Positions 35,931-47,206 of a stretch of 64,000 nucleotides of DNA are shown in pieces. How positions within the stretch are numbered: position 1 is the first letter of the stretch; each line of letters begins with the position of its first letter. Source of the stretch: Prinsepia uniflora. Lineage: Eukaryota; Streptophyta; Magnoliopsida; Rosales; Rosaceae. The position numbers were made by a program, and so were the translations under genes. The notes under the pieces are model-generated. The model had not been told where the DNA came from, did not search any database, and saw only the letters and a list, made by a program, of their open reading frames with translations. Location of the stretch: assembly GCA_032719365.1 (NCBI GenBank), contig CM064862.1, forward strand, positions 88,338,503 to 88,402,502, given 5' to 3'.

Positions 35931-38907
35931 TGACAGGACCCGTCCCAAATATGACCTCGATACCCGGGACGAACCCTGCTCCCGTCTGACAATCACACTT
36001 ACAGTATCAAAATAAACAAACAACCTTCACACAACTATAAGCATAACTATCAGACGAAGGAGTAACATATACACAGCAGTCAGTCAGAGCATAGTTCTAC
36101 AAAATGGGCACAAAAGTCCTACAATGCTAGTCTCGCAACGGAAGAACGTCGGAAGCTCTATGCCTCGATATCTGCCTCAACGTTCACCCCAGCGCTATCA
36201 CCATGACCTGGAGGGAAGATGTAAAAACCAAAAGTGTGAGTGGACTAGCCCAAAAGTTTTAAAATCAGTTTATCACTAATTCAAGGTTAAGGCAAAATAA
36301 GAATCAGTGTTCCCTCCGTTTTTAAAACAAGCATGCCCAACGAAGTACTAGAGAATCATAATATGAAACATCATAAGAAACAGAAACACTATAAAATCTC
36401 ATAAGAAACAGATACACTATAAAATACCATAAGAAGCAGAAACACTATAACCGGATATAGAAATCATAGCTTCAGCATCAAATCATCATTTCCGATCAAA
36501 CCTGCTGGACCTATCCGAGTCTTTAAACTCAATCAGGCCTTAAATGAAATCCGAGTCTTTAAACTCCCGAGTCTTTAAACTCAATAGGCCTATGGGGGTA
36601 ATATCAACATATCCGAGTCTTTAAACTCCCGAGTCTTTAAACTCAATCCGGGCCCGTCCCCTCGATAATATCAATCCGGGTCTTTAAACCCAATATCTAG
36701 ATCCAGCAAATCCAATCCATATCCAGTGTACAACCAATTCGAAATCTATCGCCAAACTCGAATTCGAAACCCCCGGTTCGAAGCCCGTCCAGCCTTCCGA
36801 ACCGACATTCCAAATCCAAATCCGGAAATCCATTCTTATACCCAGAAATCACACATAAGCACAAATCATATTTCATAACCCATTTCTCATCATCAGAAAA
36901 CATTTATAGGTTGAAATCATACTTATGGCACCAAAATCCGAAAACCAGATTTTCTCGAAAAACGTGCAAAATCTCGGAAATATCTCGAAAAACGTGCAAA
37001 CTCATCAATCACATATAATTATCATTCAAAGGCATAAAAACATATTTAAGATCATAAAACGTCAATAAAACAGTTAGGCATGCTCGAAAGAAGGAAGAGT
37101 CCACTCACAAATCCAGAACGAGTCACTCGCGCTCCGGGCTCTCCTCGACTGTCTCGGGTGCCTCCCGTCCTGTCAAAATGCATCACATAGGGTCACAAAT
37201 ACATCAAGGATCCTAATCCTGATTTCCCCAATTTTTCGGGAATTAATTAATATTTTAATCCTAAACCCTCAACCGTCTGGAGTCCCGAACAATTTCGTAA
37301 CATCGTCCGATTTACCCGAAAACCACACCACTAAACTCCTTAGGACAATTAGAACCAAACTCATGTTGGAAGCTTGGCCGGATTCTTCTCCACGCGCTTC
37401 CGCGCGCCGCCCAAAGTGGCTGCGCGTGGGCCTCACGCGCCTGCTACAGTGCATCTCCTTCCTCGAGTGAACCCGGTTCACACACCAGGCTGTAACCCGG
37501 ACCGGCGAGAGCCATTCTCTGCCGTCCGGCCACCATTTCATCTCCTCTCTTCTCCTGCAGCTTCGTCCAAACACCAGGAATCCACCCCCCTCACTCTCCT
37601 GGTTCGATTCACCCCTCAGCTTCACGACTGAAGCTCGAAAGAAAAACACAGATGGCCCATGTTTTCCTTCCCGGCCGTCCTATGCTTCCCCCCTCACGGT
37701 GGCGATTCTAAACTCCTCCCACAACCTCACTGAGTCACACACAACTCACAGGAACCCTCGACTCACTCTCTAAACCCACGATTTCCCGTTTGAAATTCAC
37801 GGCCAAATAGAGTACAGAGTACTCACTATCGACTGAGCTCCGCCGTGTACGCCCCCGTCACGGCGACTGTCCTACACCACTCCTAGAACCTCCCTGAACA
37901 TCACTGCACTCACCAATTCCCTCGATTCTCATCCTACCCTCACGACTTTTGAATTGAAAAACCACGGGAAAACAGAGTAAAGTGGCTTACCCTTCGATTC
38001 TGTCTCCACCGCAAGCGCCGCCGCGTACTACGGTGCTTATTGGTCTCTCTGCAACCTCCTACGGCTCCCACTGCCTTGGTTTGAGCCACCACACGGCGTA
38101 GCCACCACCACGAACTCACGGCCTCCATGTTTCCTCAAACCTTCGCCGCACCACCACCGTGCCGCCGTGCACGATTTCACCACCAAAACCCGATCACCAG
38201 TACAACCACTCCTCCATGTCACTCTCACCAATCACTCCTCACTCCCCCTGGCACAAAATCGATCAAGCTCTCCCAAAATCTCACCCTCTGTTTTCTGTGT
38301 TCTTCGAAGGATTGCACGGTTCAAATTGTGCAAAGTGTGGCCGTGCACACTTTAGAACCCTGTAGAACAATCCAGTGCCCCCACGTGTCCACAATCCTAT
38401 GGCCAAAACATAAATATCCTACCCCACTCAGCCACTTGTCCTCATCCAATTGGCTGAAAGAAAATGACCAAAATACCCCTTGTACAATTAATTACCGTTT
38501 TGCCCTCGAACGTTCTAGACCCGTATCTTTTCCGTCCGACGTCCGATGACAGCGTGCCGCCTGTCATTGAACTCAGGACGTCGAGACCTATCTAACAGTC
38601 CTCGGTCTACGTGAAAATCACAAGTCCTCCAAAAAGTCAACATTTTCCTCAATTACGCAAAATTACGGTAACGCCCATATCCTTCCGAACGTCATAACTT
38701 TTCCTCCGGTGGTCCGAAGCGAACCTGCCACCTGTCTACGGACTCGTGACGTCCTAACCTACGTCACGGTCAAGGGTTAACACTCATCTAATCGGTAAGT
38801 CAAAAAGTCAACTTTTCATCTACTATTCACAAGGGCAAAATCGTCCTTTATATACAAAACTTTATAAAATTACATTTTTACCCTTCCCGAAGGTACGGGT
38901 TGTTACA
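35931..38907 (-). repeat. 5' LTR of the inner chromovirus
   Basis: 2977 bp, colinear with the 3' LTR with no indel that I could see; about 34 single-base differences. Transcription of the element would start inside it. Confidence 0.95.
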
Positions 38908-41900
38908 AAGTGTGACTCCCAAGTACCCTGGAATTGTAGAACACAAGCTCTCATCATATCTTCCAAGGTTTGAATGGTCCGTTCGGATTGTCCTTCAGTC
39001 TGAGGATGGAAAGCTGTACTAAAGTGTAATCTTGTTCCAAGAGCTTCCTGTAGGCTTTGCCAGAACCTAGATGTGAATGAGGGATCTCGGTCTGAAACAA
39101 TGGAGGCAGGTGTGCCATGTAACCGAATGATCTCATTAATGAACAAGTGAGCATACTGGGTCATCTGAAAATCTTCTTTTACAGGTAGGAAATGCGCTGA
39201 CTTGGTGAGTCTATCCACAATCACCCAAACTCCATCATGGCCTCTGGGTGTCTTTGGCAGTTTAAACACAAAGTCCATAGTTATGTGATCCCATTTCCAC
39301 TCTGGGATAGGAAGCGGTTGTAGTGCTCCATAAGGTCTCTGTCTCTCCGCCTTTACCTGCTGACATATCAAACATTTACTCACATACTCAGCAATTTCTC
39401 GTTTCATACCAGGCCACCAGTAATGTTCTCGGAGGGTACGGTACATTTTTGTTCCTCCCGGGTGCATAGCGTACGCAGAACTATGAGCTTCAGCCAAAAT
39501 CTCCTTTTCAATGCTTCATCTGTAGGTACACATAATCTCCCTTCTGTGGTTAAGGCTCCGTCCTCATTCACTGCATAATCCTGCCGTTCTCCGGCTTCTA
39601 CTTCAATTCGAAGAATACATAAAGTCGCATCATGAAATTGTGCATCAATAATCTGATCAATCAAGATTGGTCGCACCTGGAAACTCGCTACCAACCCATC
39701 TTGACTATCAAGTCCCAACACAACACCAGTCTTACGTAGTTCAACTAGTAGAGGCAAATGTATCATCCGCAAATGGGCTACTGAATGTGCTGATTTCCGG
39801 CTCAATGCATCAGCCACTACGTTTGCCTTCCCAGGATGGTATTCGATCGTACAATCATAGTCCTTAAGTAATTCCAACCATCTTCTCTGTCTCACATTTA
39901 GCTCCTTCTGGGTGAAAAAGTATTTCAAACTTTTATGGTCCGTAAACAATCGGCAAGTCTCACCATATAGATAATGTCTCCAGATCTTTAGCGCATGCAC
40001 TACTGCAGCCAATTCCAAATCATGGGTAGGATAGTTGCGCTCATGCGGTTTTAATTGTCGAGAAGCATAAGCAATCACTTTCCCATGCTGCATCAACACA
40101 CACCCTAAACCGTGTAAGGATGCATCAGTATAGACTTCAAATTCTCCACTGTCATCTGGAAGAGCTAATACTGGAGCGGATATCAAACGTTTCTTCAGTT
40201 CCTGAAAACTCTGCTCGCAAGTCTCGTCCCAAATAAACTGAACTCCCTTCGTGGTCAAACGAGTCAATGGAGCAGCAATCGTAGAAAATCCTTCTACGAA
40301 ACGCCTGTAATAACCGGCTAATCCCAAAAAGCTCCTTACTTCGGTTACTGTTGAGGGTTGTTCCCAATTTGCCACTGCTTCAATTTTCTGGGGATCAACA
40401 CAAATTCCTTCTGCAGAAATCACATGCCCCAGAAATCCCACACTTGTCAGCCAAAATTGGCATTTACTCAGTTTAGCAAAAAGTTGATTCTCCCTCAGAG
40501 TTCCAAGCACAAGTCTCAGGTGTTTCTCGTGCGCCTTCGCAGTCTTTGAATATACTAAAATATCATCAATAAACACAATGACAAACTGATCAAGATATTT
40601 CCGGAATACTCGGTTCATCAAGTCCATAAATGTTGCTGGAGCATTGGTTAACCCAAAGGGCATCACGAGAAACTCATAATGACCATACCGAGTCCGAAAG
40701 GCTGTTTTCGGAATATCCTCTTCTCGAATCCTCAACTGATGGTAACCAGAACGAAGATCAATCTTCGAAAAATATGTAGCTCCCCTTAACTGATCAAACA
40801 AATCGTCAATTCGAGGCAAAGGATACTTATTCTTGATCATCATCTTATTTAGTTGCCTGTAGTCCATACACATTCTCAAACTGCCTTCTTTTTTTTCACA
40901 AACAGTACGGGGGCTCCCCACGGTGATACACTCGGTCGAATGAATCCCATATCGACTAGATCCTGTAATTGTACCTTCAATTCCCTTAACTCATCTGGTG
41001 CCATGCGATAAGGAGGAAAAGAAATAGGTCGTGTACCAGGAATCAAGTCAATGGTGAACTCCATCTCCCTATGCGGTGGCACTCCTGGTAAGTCCTCAGG
41101 AAACACATCTGGGAACTCACATACGATAGGGATGTCCTCGACCCTAACTAGGGTATCCTGTACATCAACCACATGTGCTAGATAACCCTGGCAACCCTTT
41201 CACAACAATCTTTCTGCTGTAAGGGCTGATATGACTTTGGCGGGTAACATTCGCCGATCTCCCTGGAATATCACCTCCGGTAATCCTGGACTCTGGAGTA
41301 TCACCCTCCTATCGAAACATTCGATAGAGGCATGATGAGTTGTCAACCAATCCATCCCAAGGATAACATCAAAATCGCATAAATCTAACAAAATTAAGTC
41401 AACCACGAGATGCTCACTCCCAATCAAGACAGGATACTCTCGTATCACTTGGTTGACTACATAAATATCACCAGTCGGCGTACCGACTCCCATATTACAA
41501 CCAAGTGCAGAAATCTCTCTATCAGCTAAGGTTGCATACGTGCGAGAAACGAATGAATGAGTAGCTCCCGGGTCTATTAAGGTACGTGCATGATGCCCAA
41601 AAATAGGAAGCATACCTGTCACCACTCCTGGGGTAGATCGAGCCTCCTGTTGAGTAACAGCAAATACTCGAGCCTGTGGTCCCGAAGTCTGACCACGTCC
41701 TCGTGAGTTACCACGTCCTCGACCAGCTCCTCTCCCCCCAGTCGTATCAGAAGTCGATGTCGTACTCCGACTCTGCTCGGCAGTGCCCCAACCGGTACCA
41801 CTACCAACCAAACGTGGGCAATCCTTTTTGAAATGGCCCGGCTCCCGACAGTAAAAGCAAACAAGCACATTACCCCGATTGGGCCCGCTGTTCTGTCGGT

Positions 41901-42672
41901 TGGCTGATCCCACTGATGCTTCACTAGACTGCACTGTTGCCGAAGATTGAGACCCAAATCTCGGTGTATTCCCACGATCATAACTCGAACGAATACCACC
42001 AGATGATCCAGAACTAGAACCGCCTCTTTTTGGCCATCTCTGACTCGGCGCCCCCTGATACTGTCGTTCTCGGCGCCAACCATAGCCTGAAAACTGCTGT
42101 GGTGCTGGTAAAGTCACCTCAACTCTGGCAGCTGCTTCGGACAACTCCCTCAAAGAAGCATATGATCCCACTGTCATGGCACCACGGATCTCATTCTTTA
42201 ACCCCTGCTCAAACCTCCTGCACTTCTCCTCCTCGGTAGACACATACAGAGGGGCAAAATTTGCTAGGTTCAAAAAATTTTGCTCATAATCAGCCACAGA
42301 TAGATCTCCTTGTTTCAGTTGAAGAAACTCCACTTCCTTGGCATTACGGAAAGAACGAGGATAAAACTGATCTAGGAAACGGTGCCTGAAGTCCTCCCAA
42401 CTCAGGATACTAGCATCCAATCCCGTCAACTGCAATCCACGCCACCATCGATACGCCTGACTACTCAGCATAAACGTGGCTAAAGGAACCATATCTCCTG
42501 GTGGACATCGCATGATCTCGAAAATCTGTTCTAACTGTGTAACCCAATCGTAAGCCTCATCTGGGTTAGTCTGACCCGTAAAACTCGTGGCCCCCAAACG
42601 TTGAGCTCTCTCTACGTCTGGACCCTCCATTTCTTCGCCAGGCTGTGCACGAGGCTCGCGTCGCGGAGGCAT
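38908..42672 (-). pseudogene. Outer chromovirus gag-pol remnant (Gag to integrase core)
   Basis: The frame opens at the ATG at 42672 (MPPRREPRAQPGEE). Gag holds WEDFRHRFLDQFYPRSF and a CCHC knuckle CFYCREPGHFKKDC. The protease motif is LIDPGATHSF, followed by ILGMDWL. A TGA stop (41200-41202) follows AERLL; the frame continues into FPPYRMAPDELRELK and then shifts in an A-run near 40890. The reverse transcriptase follows in the next frame: NKYPLPRIDDLFDQL, FGLTNAPATFMDLM, VIVFIDDILVYS. RNase H has YTDASLHGLG and FTDHKSLKYF. A second shift near 39510 leads to the integrase zinc finger (HSSAYAMHPGG, CLICQQVKAE) and core (MDFVFK, VSDRDPSF, EGQSERTIQTLEDMM). It ends at the insertion point inside the integrase. 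Confidence 0.9.
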
Positions 42673-42749
42673 CTTGAGGTATCTGTACGTAAAACAGATC
42701 AGTTAACCAGACATGCACACAATGTGCAAGACTCAGACCGCAACCTAGT

Positions 42750-42761
42750 GCTCTGATACCA
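42750..42761 (-). promoter_or_regulatory. Primer-binding site of the outer chromovirus
   Basis: Minus strand TGGTATCAGAGC, a perfect 12-nt complement of the initiator tRNA-Met 3' end, 78 bp upstream of the gag ATG, a spacing like that of the inner element. Confidence 0.85.
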
Positions 42762-42765
42762 TTCT

Positions 42766-43139
42766 TGGAAGCAAGAGGCGGTGAACAAGATCCGTGAGCT
42801 TGAGAAGCAAGATCGGGTGAGCAAGACCTGTGAGCTTGGAAAGGTAAGATCGGTGAACGATCCCACATCGCTCGGGGAGGGAAAGGTGAAGTACCTTATA
42901 TGTGTGGACACGTATCTATCTAACACAAGGCCTTTTGGGGAGCTCAGTGGCTTTGGGTGGGGGGGGGGGGGGGGGGGGGGGGGTGGGGGGGATTGGAACC
43001 CCAAAGTTAAGCGAGTTAGGGCTGGTGCAATCCCATAATGGGTGACCTACTGGGAAGTTGCACGTGAGCTCCCGAAAACAAAACCGTGAGGGCTGGGCCC
43101 AAAGCGGACAATATTGTGTTAGATGTGCCGGGTCGTGAC
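42766..43139 (+). repeat. Cassandra-like LTR at the 5' edge of the outer chromovirus, with poly-G
   Basis: 374 bp from TGGAAGCAAGAGG to CGGGTCGTGACA. It shares with the Cassandra LTRs TGTGGACACG, TTTTGGGGAGCTCAGTGGCT, AAAGTTAAGCGAG, ATGGGTGACC and CTCCCGAAAACAAAACC. In sense it is on the plus strand, opposite to the chromovirus. Its left 80 bp is a degenerate triplication of GAGCAAGA-GTGAGCTTG units. A G25 run (42959-42983) occupies the place of the G-tract in other copies. Confidence 0.75.
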
Positions 43140-43324
43140 ACAAGAGCCGAGGACCGTTACGTAAATCGGGTCAATACGAATCCATAGACAGGCAGGATTC
43201 GTATTAAATATTATTTTAATCCATTTGGGCAGATATTTTGTGTGGGGCCTTTAGATGAGTGACCAAGTGCCGCTCATCCCATTGGTTACCTTTCCCTAAT
43301 TTGTGGATCTATGTCTATTGGTCA

Positions 43325-43351
43325 TTAATTAATTAATTAATTAATTAATTA
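43325..43351. repeat. (TTAA)n microsatellite
   Basis: Six to seven TTAA units inside LTR6. Confidence 0.9.
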
Positions 43352-45727
43352 AAATTTCATCTCTCATCATAACCATTCATCTCATCTAATCACTCATCCT
43401 CACCGTCCATTTCTTTAACCAAACTATCATCTGATTATCATGATCGATCTTCCATCATTTTCCCATTGTTCTTCAATGAAACCCAAGCACCCAAACCTCA
43501 TCCATAAACCTTCTGATCCTCAGCTAATGCAAGTAAAGTGTGAATGAAAAGTGTGAGTGCGTGGTGAGGAACATAATGGTGCCACCGTGGAGGGCCGCCG
43601 TGTGCGGTGGCAGGAGTAGACAGGTAGGTCGTATACTCTGTTTCATTTGAATTCGAAAACGATGGGTCGGGTTCTACTGATGATGGACGGTTTTGGTGGT
43701 TTGTTTAAGGTTATGGAGGATAGGACGAGATTAATGGTGGCCATGGAGGTGCACAAATGCGACGGTAAGCCATTTCCTGTAAAATTGGACTTGAGTTCAA
43801 AATGGCAAATCACAAATTGGTCTTTGTTAATCGAATTGGTTGCTCAGGTGAGCATCTGGGAGTTGTCAGGAATCGATCGAGACTGATTACAGGGTCTGAG
43901 GTGACCTGTAGCGGCCGCGAGACGGCGGAGGAAAATGGATGCTTGGATAGTCGATTGGGGAGGTAATTTTCAACCCTAAGTTCAGGTTTTGACATCATCA
44001 ATCGACTATAATCAGTGGAAGGAAGCTATAGGATTAAATGGAATTGAAAATAGGTGGAAATATGGAGAAAACCAGGGAATGCCGGTTCGGTTGGTCCTAA
44101 ACCAGGTCTGCCTGAGGAAGACGATGAACAGTGCCCGGCGCTTGGGTTTCACGCACAAGGAGTTCAGGCCGCACGTGGGGGCGCGTGAGAGACTTTTTGG
44201 GGAAACTTTCAACATGAATTTTCATCTATTCGATGTAACGAACATTTTGGGACTGGTTTCGTGTCGATCGGACACCGTTTCGATATGTTTCGGGGTGTCC
44301 AAAGGTTTAGGATCGAGTTTAAAAATAGTTAAAAATTTGGGAAAATTACGGGACTTTAATAGGAGGTTAATGAAGAGGTTAGTAACCCTCTAGTGTGGTT
44401 TGGACAGGTTCGGAAGTCCCGATGATGATGATGGGGTCGAGAGGGCTGATGGCACGTGTATCAAGGCGGCAGTGTAGGACGGTCTGTGAATGGACTTCGT
44501 TTTCTAAATTGTGATGCATGCATAACTATTTTATATGTTTTACATACGTGATTTCTATGATGATGATTGTGGTACTGGTGGTTTACATGGTGGCCACGTA
44601 TTTCGAGGTAATTCTGTATTTACACGTATTTCGAGGTTTACGAGTTTATGCTATTGCTATGTGATGTGAGGTTAATCATGGTTCTATGGAATGATTTTGG
44701 TTTTGAAAAAATGAACTCGGGCATGAGACCCATTTGAATTATGTGATCGGACCAGGGGCCCAGTTGGTTACGAAATCGGGCTGAGACCCTTTTGAGTCAT
44801 GTGATCGAGCTGGGGGCCCAGTGGTTTACAAAATCGGGCATGAGGTCCAGTTGAGTTTATAAATGTGATTTCCGGTCTGGGACCCTATGTTTCATAAACG
44901 TGATTTCGAGTTGGGGCCTCTAAATGGAATTGTAACGTTTTATGGAGATTTTGGGCAATGCCCTTTAAGATGTTTTTGAATGGCTTTGTAAAACTGTTTT
45001 CCATATACCATCTTGATATGGAAGATATGTGATAGTCTTCTCCAGTGTCTGAGACACTGGGGAAGTCACGGTGCATTGCCTGCGAGGGGTCATTATACGG
45101 AGCTACCGGACCGTATAGTGACTCGTGACCAGGAATGCTATGATTGGACGTCTGGGATGTCAGGGATATTGACCCGGAGAGACCCCGGGTAGCACGTGTT
45201 GCTTATTACCGTGAGATATGACGTTTGGACGTCGAGCGTCTGGGACGCTAGGCACCTGGGATGCCGAGGATGGTTATGTGGTAAATATGGACTATTGGAT
45301 CTACGAAATGGTTTTTCGGTTGGATTTGTGTTTTTGGATTTGGGCAGTGGCCCCCATGGTTTTAAATTTACGGTTTTTTGGCTAAGGCTCTAATGGTTAT
45401 TGAGTAAATGTTTTGATTACTGATTTCACGATGCATGCATACTTTTTAGTGAAAGACATAAGTTATCATTATGAAATGCATTTTTATGAATTTATTGATT
45501 TTCGACCACTCACAATTCTGAATGGTTTTAATGCCCTTCAGGTTGATCATGGATGCGGGTTGTAACAGAGACCAAGACATCACACTCCTCCACCGATCCT
45601 GAAGCACTCTGGGAGCCCCGTATGGGCTGAGGTACGTATTATCCCTTGTTTGACATGTCGTGTCAGACGGGAGCATGACACATCCCACGTTAATCCCGGG
45701 GGGATTGGGCTGGGTCGTGTCATTTAG

Positions 45728-46004
45728 CATATTTTTCAAAATAAAAAACAATTTCAAAATATCCAAAATTAAATACATACATTTGTATTGATGAGAGATG
45801 GTGTGATGAGAAGATGAATTAATAATATTGGTGGATAATTAATTTAGTGAAAATAGGATTTGAGAGAGATAGTTGTGAGTTGTGAGAAAAAAACAGGTGG
45901 GAAAAAAGAAGAATGAGTCTTTCTTGTGGGTTAACATTCGTTTTAACGACGAAATATGATTCGTCGGGCAAAATCCTGTCGAGCCCGAAAATTTTCTTAT
46001 AGTG
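45728..46004. mobile_element. CACTA-type transposon terminus
   Basis: On the minus strand the segment starts CACTATAAGAAAATTTTCGG at 46004, followed by ACGACGAAAT-like subterminal motifs (GACGAATCATATTTCGTCG). This resembles plant En/Spm (CACTA) ends. No matching left terminus or transposase is seen. The interior toward 45728 is AT-rich. It may be a CACTA end interrupted by LTR6. Confidence 0.5.
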
Positions 46005-46007
46005 GAT

Positions 46008-46330
46008 AGCTCTACCTTCCACATCTCCTATGTTCTCTCTTGTTAACAGATCCTAGGCTGTTTTAGCACTTTCTTCATCTCTGATCTTGGAGGAGAAGCT
46101 ACAGAAGTTTGTATTAGCCCCAAGGCCTGTGCTTTCTTGACGTAATTAGCTCGAGTTGGCCGATTTTCAACTTTATTAGCTTTATCTTGTGCATCCTCAT
46201 TCAGTCCAATGTTCACATTTTCTCAAAGATCTTGAGCTTTGAGTATGATTCTAATCTTAATACTCCAGAACTCATAGTTGCAACCATCAAAGATTGGAGC
46301 ACGTAGTTCAGCTCCAGTAGCTCCATCCAT
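46008..46330 (-). pseudogene. Ty1/copia gag start (element 2)
   Basis: The minus frame from the ATG at 46330 reads MDGATGAELRAPIFDGCNYE, then FWSIKIRIILKAQDL and a TGA stop. It continues NVNIGLNEDAQDKANKVENR and KKAQALGLIQTSV before it is cut off at about 46008 by the CACTA-type terminus. This is the N-terminal Gag (UBN2-type) of copia elements. It is nearly identical to the 24345-24405 fragment up to the point where that copy is truncated. Confidence 0.75.
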
Positions 46331-46394
46331 GTTAGACCTTGCTATTCCTTCACATAATACGCCCCAATACCAAGATCAAGCACCAAATTGCTCT

Positions 46395-46839
46395 AATACC
46401 ACAGTTAGAGGTTCATCAGATTCGTGATGATCCGAATACAGCTAGAAGAGCAAATCGTGTAAGAACTCAAAATCACTTAATCTCCTATCTTGTTTGAATT
46501 GGCCTGTGAGATATTTCAATTACTTCTTCTTAGTTATTTATGAAAAACCGATTGAAATTAGTATGATGCTTTATGTGAAAACTATTTAATGCATACCTGT
46601 AAGATATTTTAATTACCTCTTCTTATTCATTGTGATGACAATACACCAACTACATTAGGACACATCAATTAATTTAAACGCCATGACAACTAGCTCTACT
46701 TGCTTTTCAAGTAATCCACCTCGTCTAAATATGTTTTGAATCTAGGGTTGATATCACAGCTCATGATCACTCTCATAACTTCATGCCACCTCACTATTTT
46801 ACTTAGTGTACTCAAGCATTAGATAACTTAGGAGCCAAC
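46395..46839 (-). repeat. 5' LTR and primer site of Ty1/copia element 2
   Basis: Minus strand TGTTGGCTCCTAAGTTAT start at 46839. The far end adjoins GTGGTATTAGAGC near 46400-46412, an initiator tRNA-Met primer site. It aligns with 6464-6993. Confidence 0.7.
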
Positions 46840-47027
46840 AAAATCGACATATGTGCATGTGGTATTGTGGACACAATTGCCACACCATTCGAACCCTATA
46901 TAATGTTACATCATGTGGGATCAATGACAGCAAATAATATGTTTGCTTATAATGTACTTTAAGTTTCGAGTTGGAAGAAGATTGTCTTATATTGCATAAT
47001 TAATTAACGATTCAAGACCCGTCTAGA

Positions 47028-47206
47028 AGTGCTAGTTGTAGTTGAAATTGACATTTTGCATAACTTCTAGGGTTTATGTATTGTTGTCTTATTTATCAAC
47101 AGCTGCCTAGTTGTAAATCTTTTTTTTTTTCTCGGGAAAGTTTCAGCTGCTAGTTGTAGTTGAAATTGACATTTTGCATAGCTTCTAGGGTTTACGTATT
47201 GTTGTA
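47028..47206. repeat. 60-bp direct duplication
   Basis: GCTAGTTGTAGTTGAAATTG followed by ACATTTTGCATARCTTCTAG occurs at about 47031 and again at about 47149, with two or three substitutions over 60 bp. Confidence 0.8.

Larger units (their letters stand above)
28380..38907 (-). mobile_element. Inner Ty3/gypsy chromovirus, full length, Tekay/Del-like
   Basis: Complete 10,528-bp element on the minus strand. Perfect target duplications AAGTG lie at 28375-28379 and 38908-38912. The two LTRs (28380-31356 and 35931-38907) are both exactly 2977 bp and differ at about 34 positions by eye, mostly transitions. Primer site, polypurine tract and a single gag-pol frame are all in place. It landed inside the integrase gene of the outer chromovirus. 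Low LTR divergence marks it as the youngest large insertion here. One premature stop in the polyprotein argues against autonomous activity of this copy. Confidence 0.95.
25057..43139 (-). mobile_element. Outer Ty3/gypsy chromovirus (degenerate), split by the inner chromovirus
   Basis: Minus-oriented element inserted in LTR6 with target duplication CAAGA (25052-25056 and 43140-43144). The 3' LTR is 25057-27669, the polypurine tract about 27670-27690, the gag-pol remnant runs from 42672 to 38908 and continues at 28379-27705, and the primer site is 42750-42761. The 5' side of the primer site carries a 374-bp Cassandra-like LTR instead of a copy of the 3' LTR. The coding region has at least two nonsense codons and two frameshifts in addition to the insertion at 28380-38907. 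Confidence 0.82.
24889..45722 (+). mobile_element. Solo gypsy LTR (LTR6), split by the outer chromovirus
   Basis: Plus-oriented LTR made of 24889-25056 (TGTAACGACTCGTCCCG start) and 43145-45722 (ends GGGTCGTGTCA), about 2.75 kb. Flanked by TTCAG (24884-24888) and TTTAG (45723-45727), a target duplication with one transition. The two halves join in register with LTR1: GATGGC-CAAGA-GCCGAGGACCG corresponds to GATGGCCGAGGGCCAAGGAC in the complement of LTR1. No internal domain survives besides the later insertion. Confidence 0.8.

Noticed and set aside
42766..43139. Independent Cassandra solo LTR with its own target duplication
   Set aside because: The left flank (ATTCT) does not match the right flank (CAAGA); the right flank instead matches the far end of the outer chromovirus, so the boundary belongs to that insertion.
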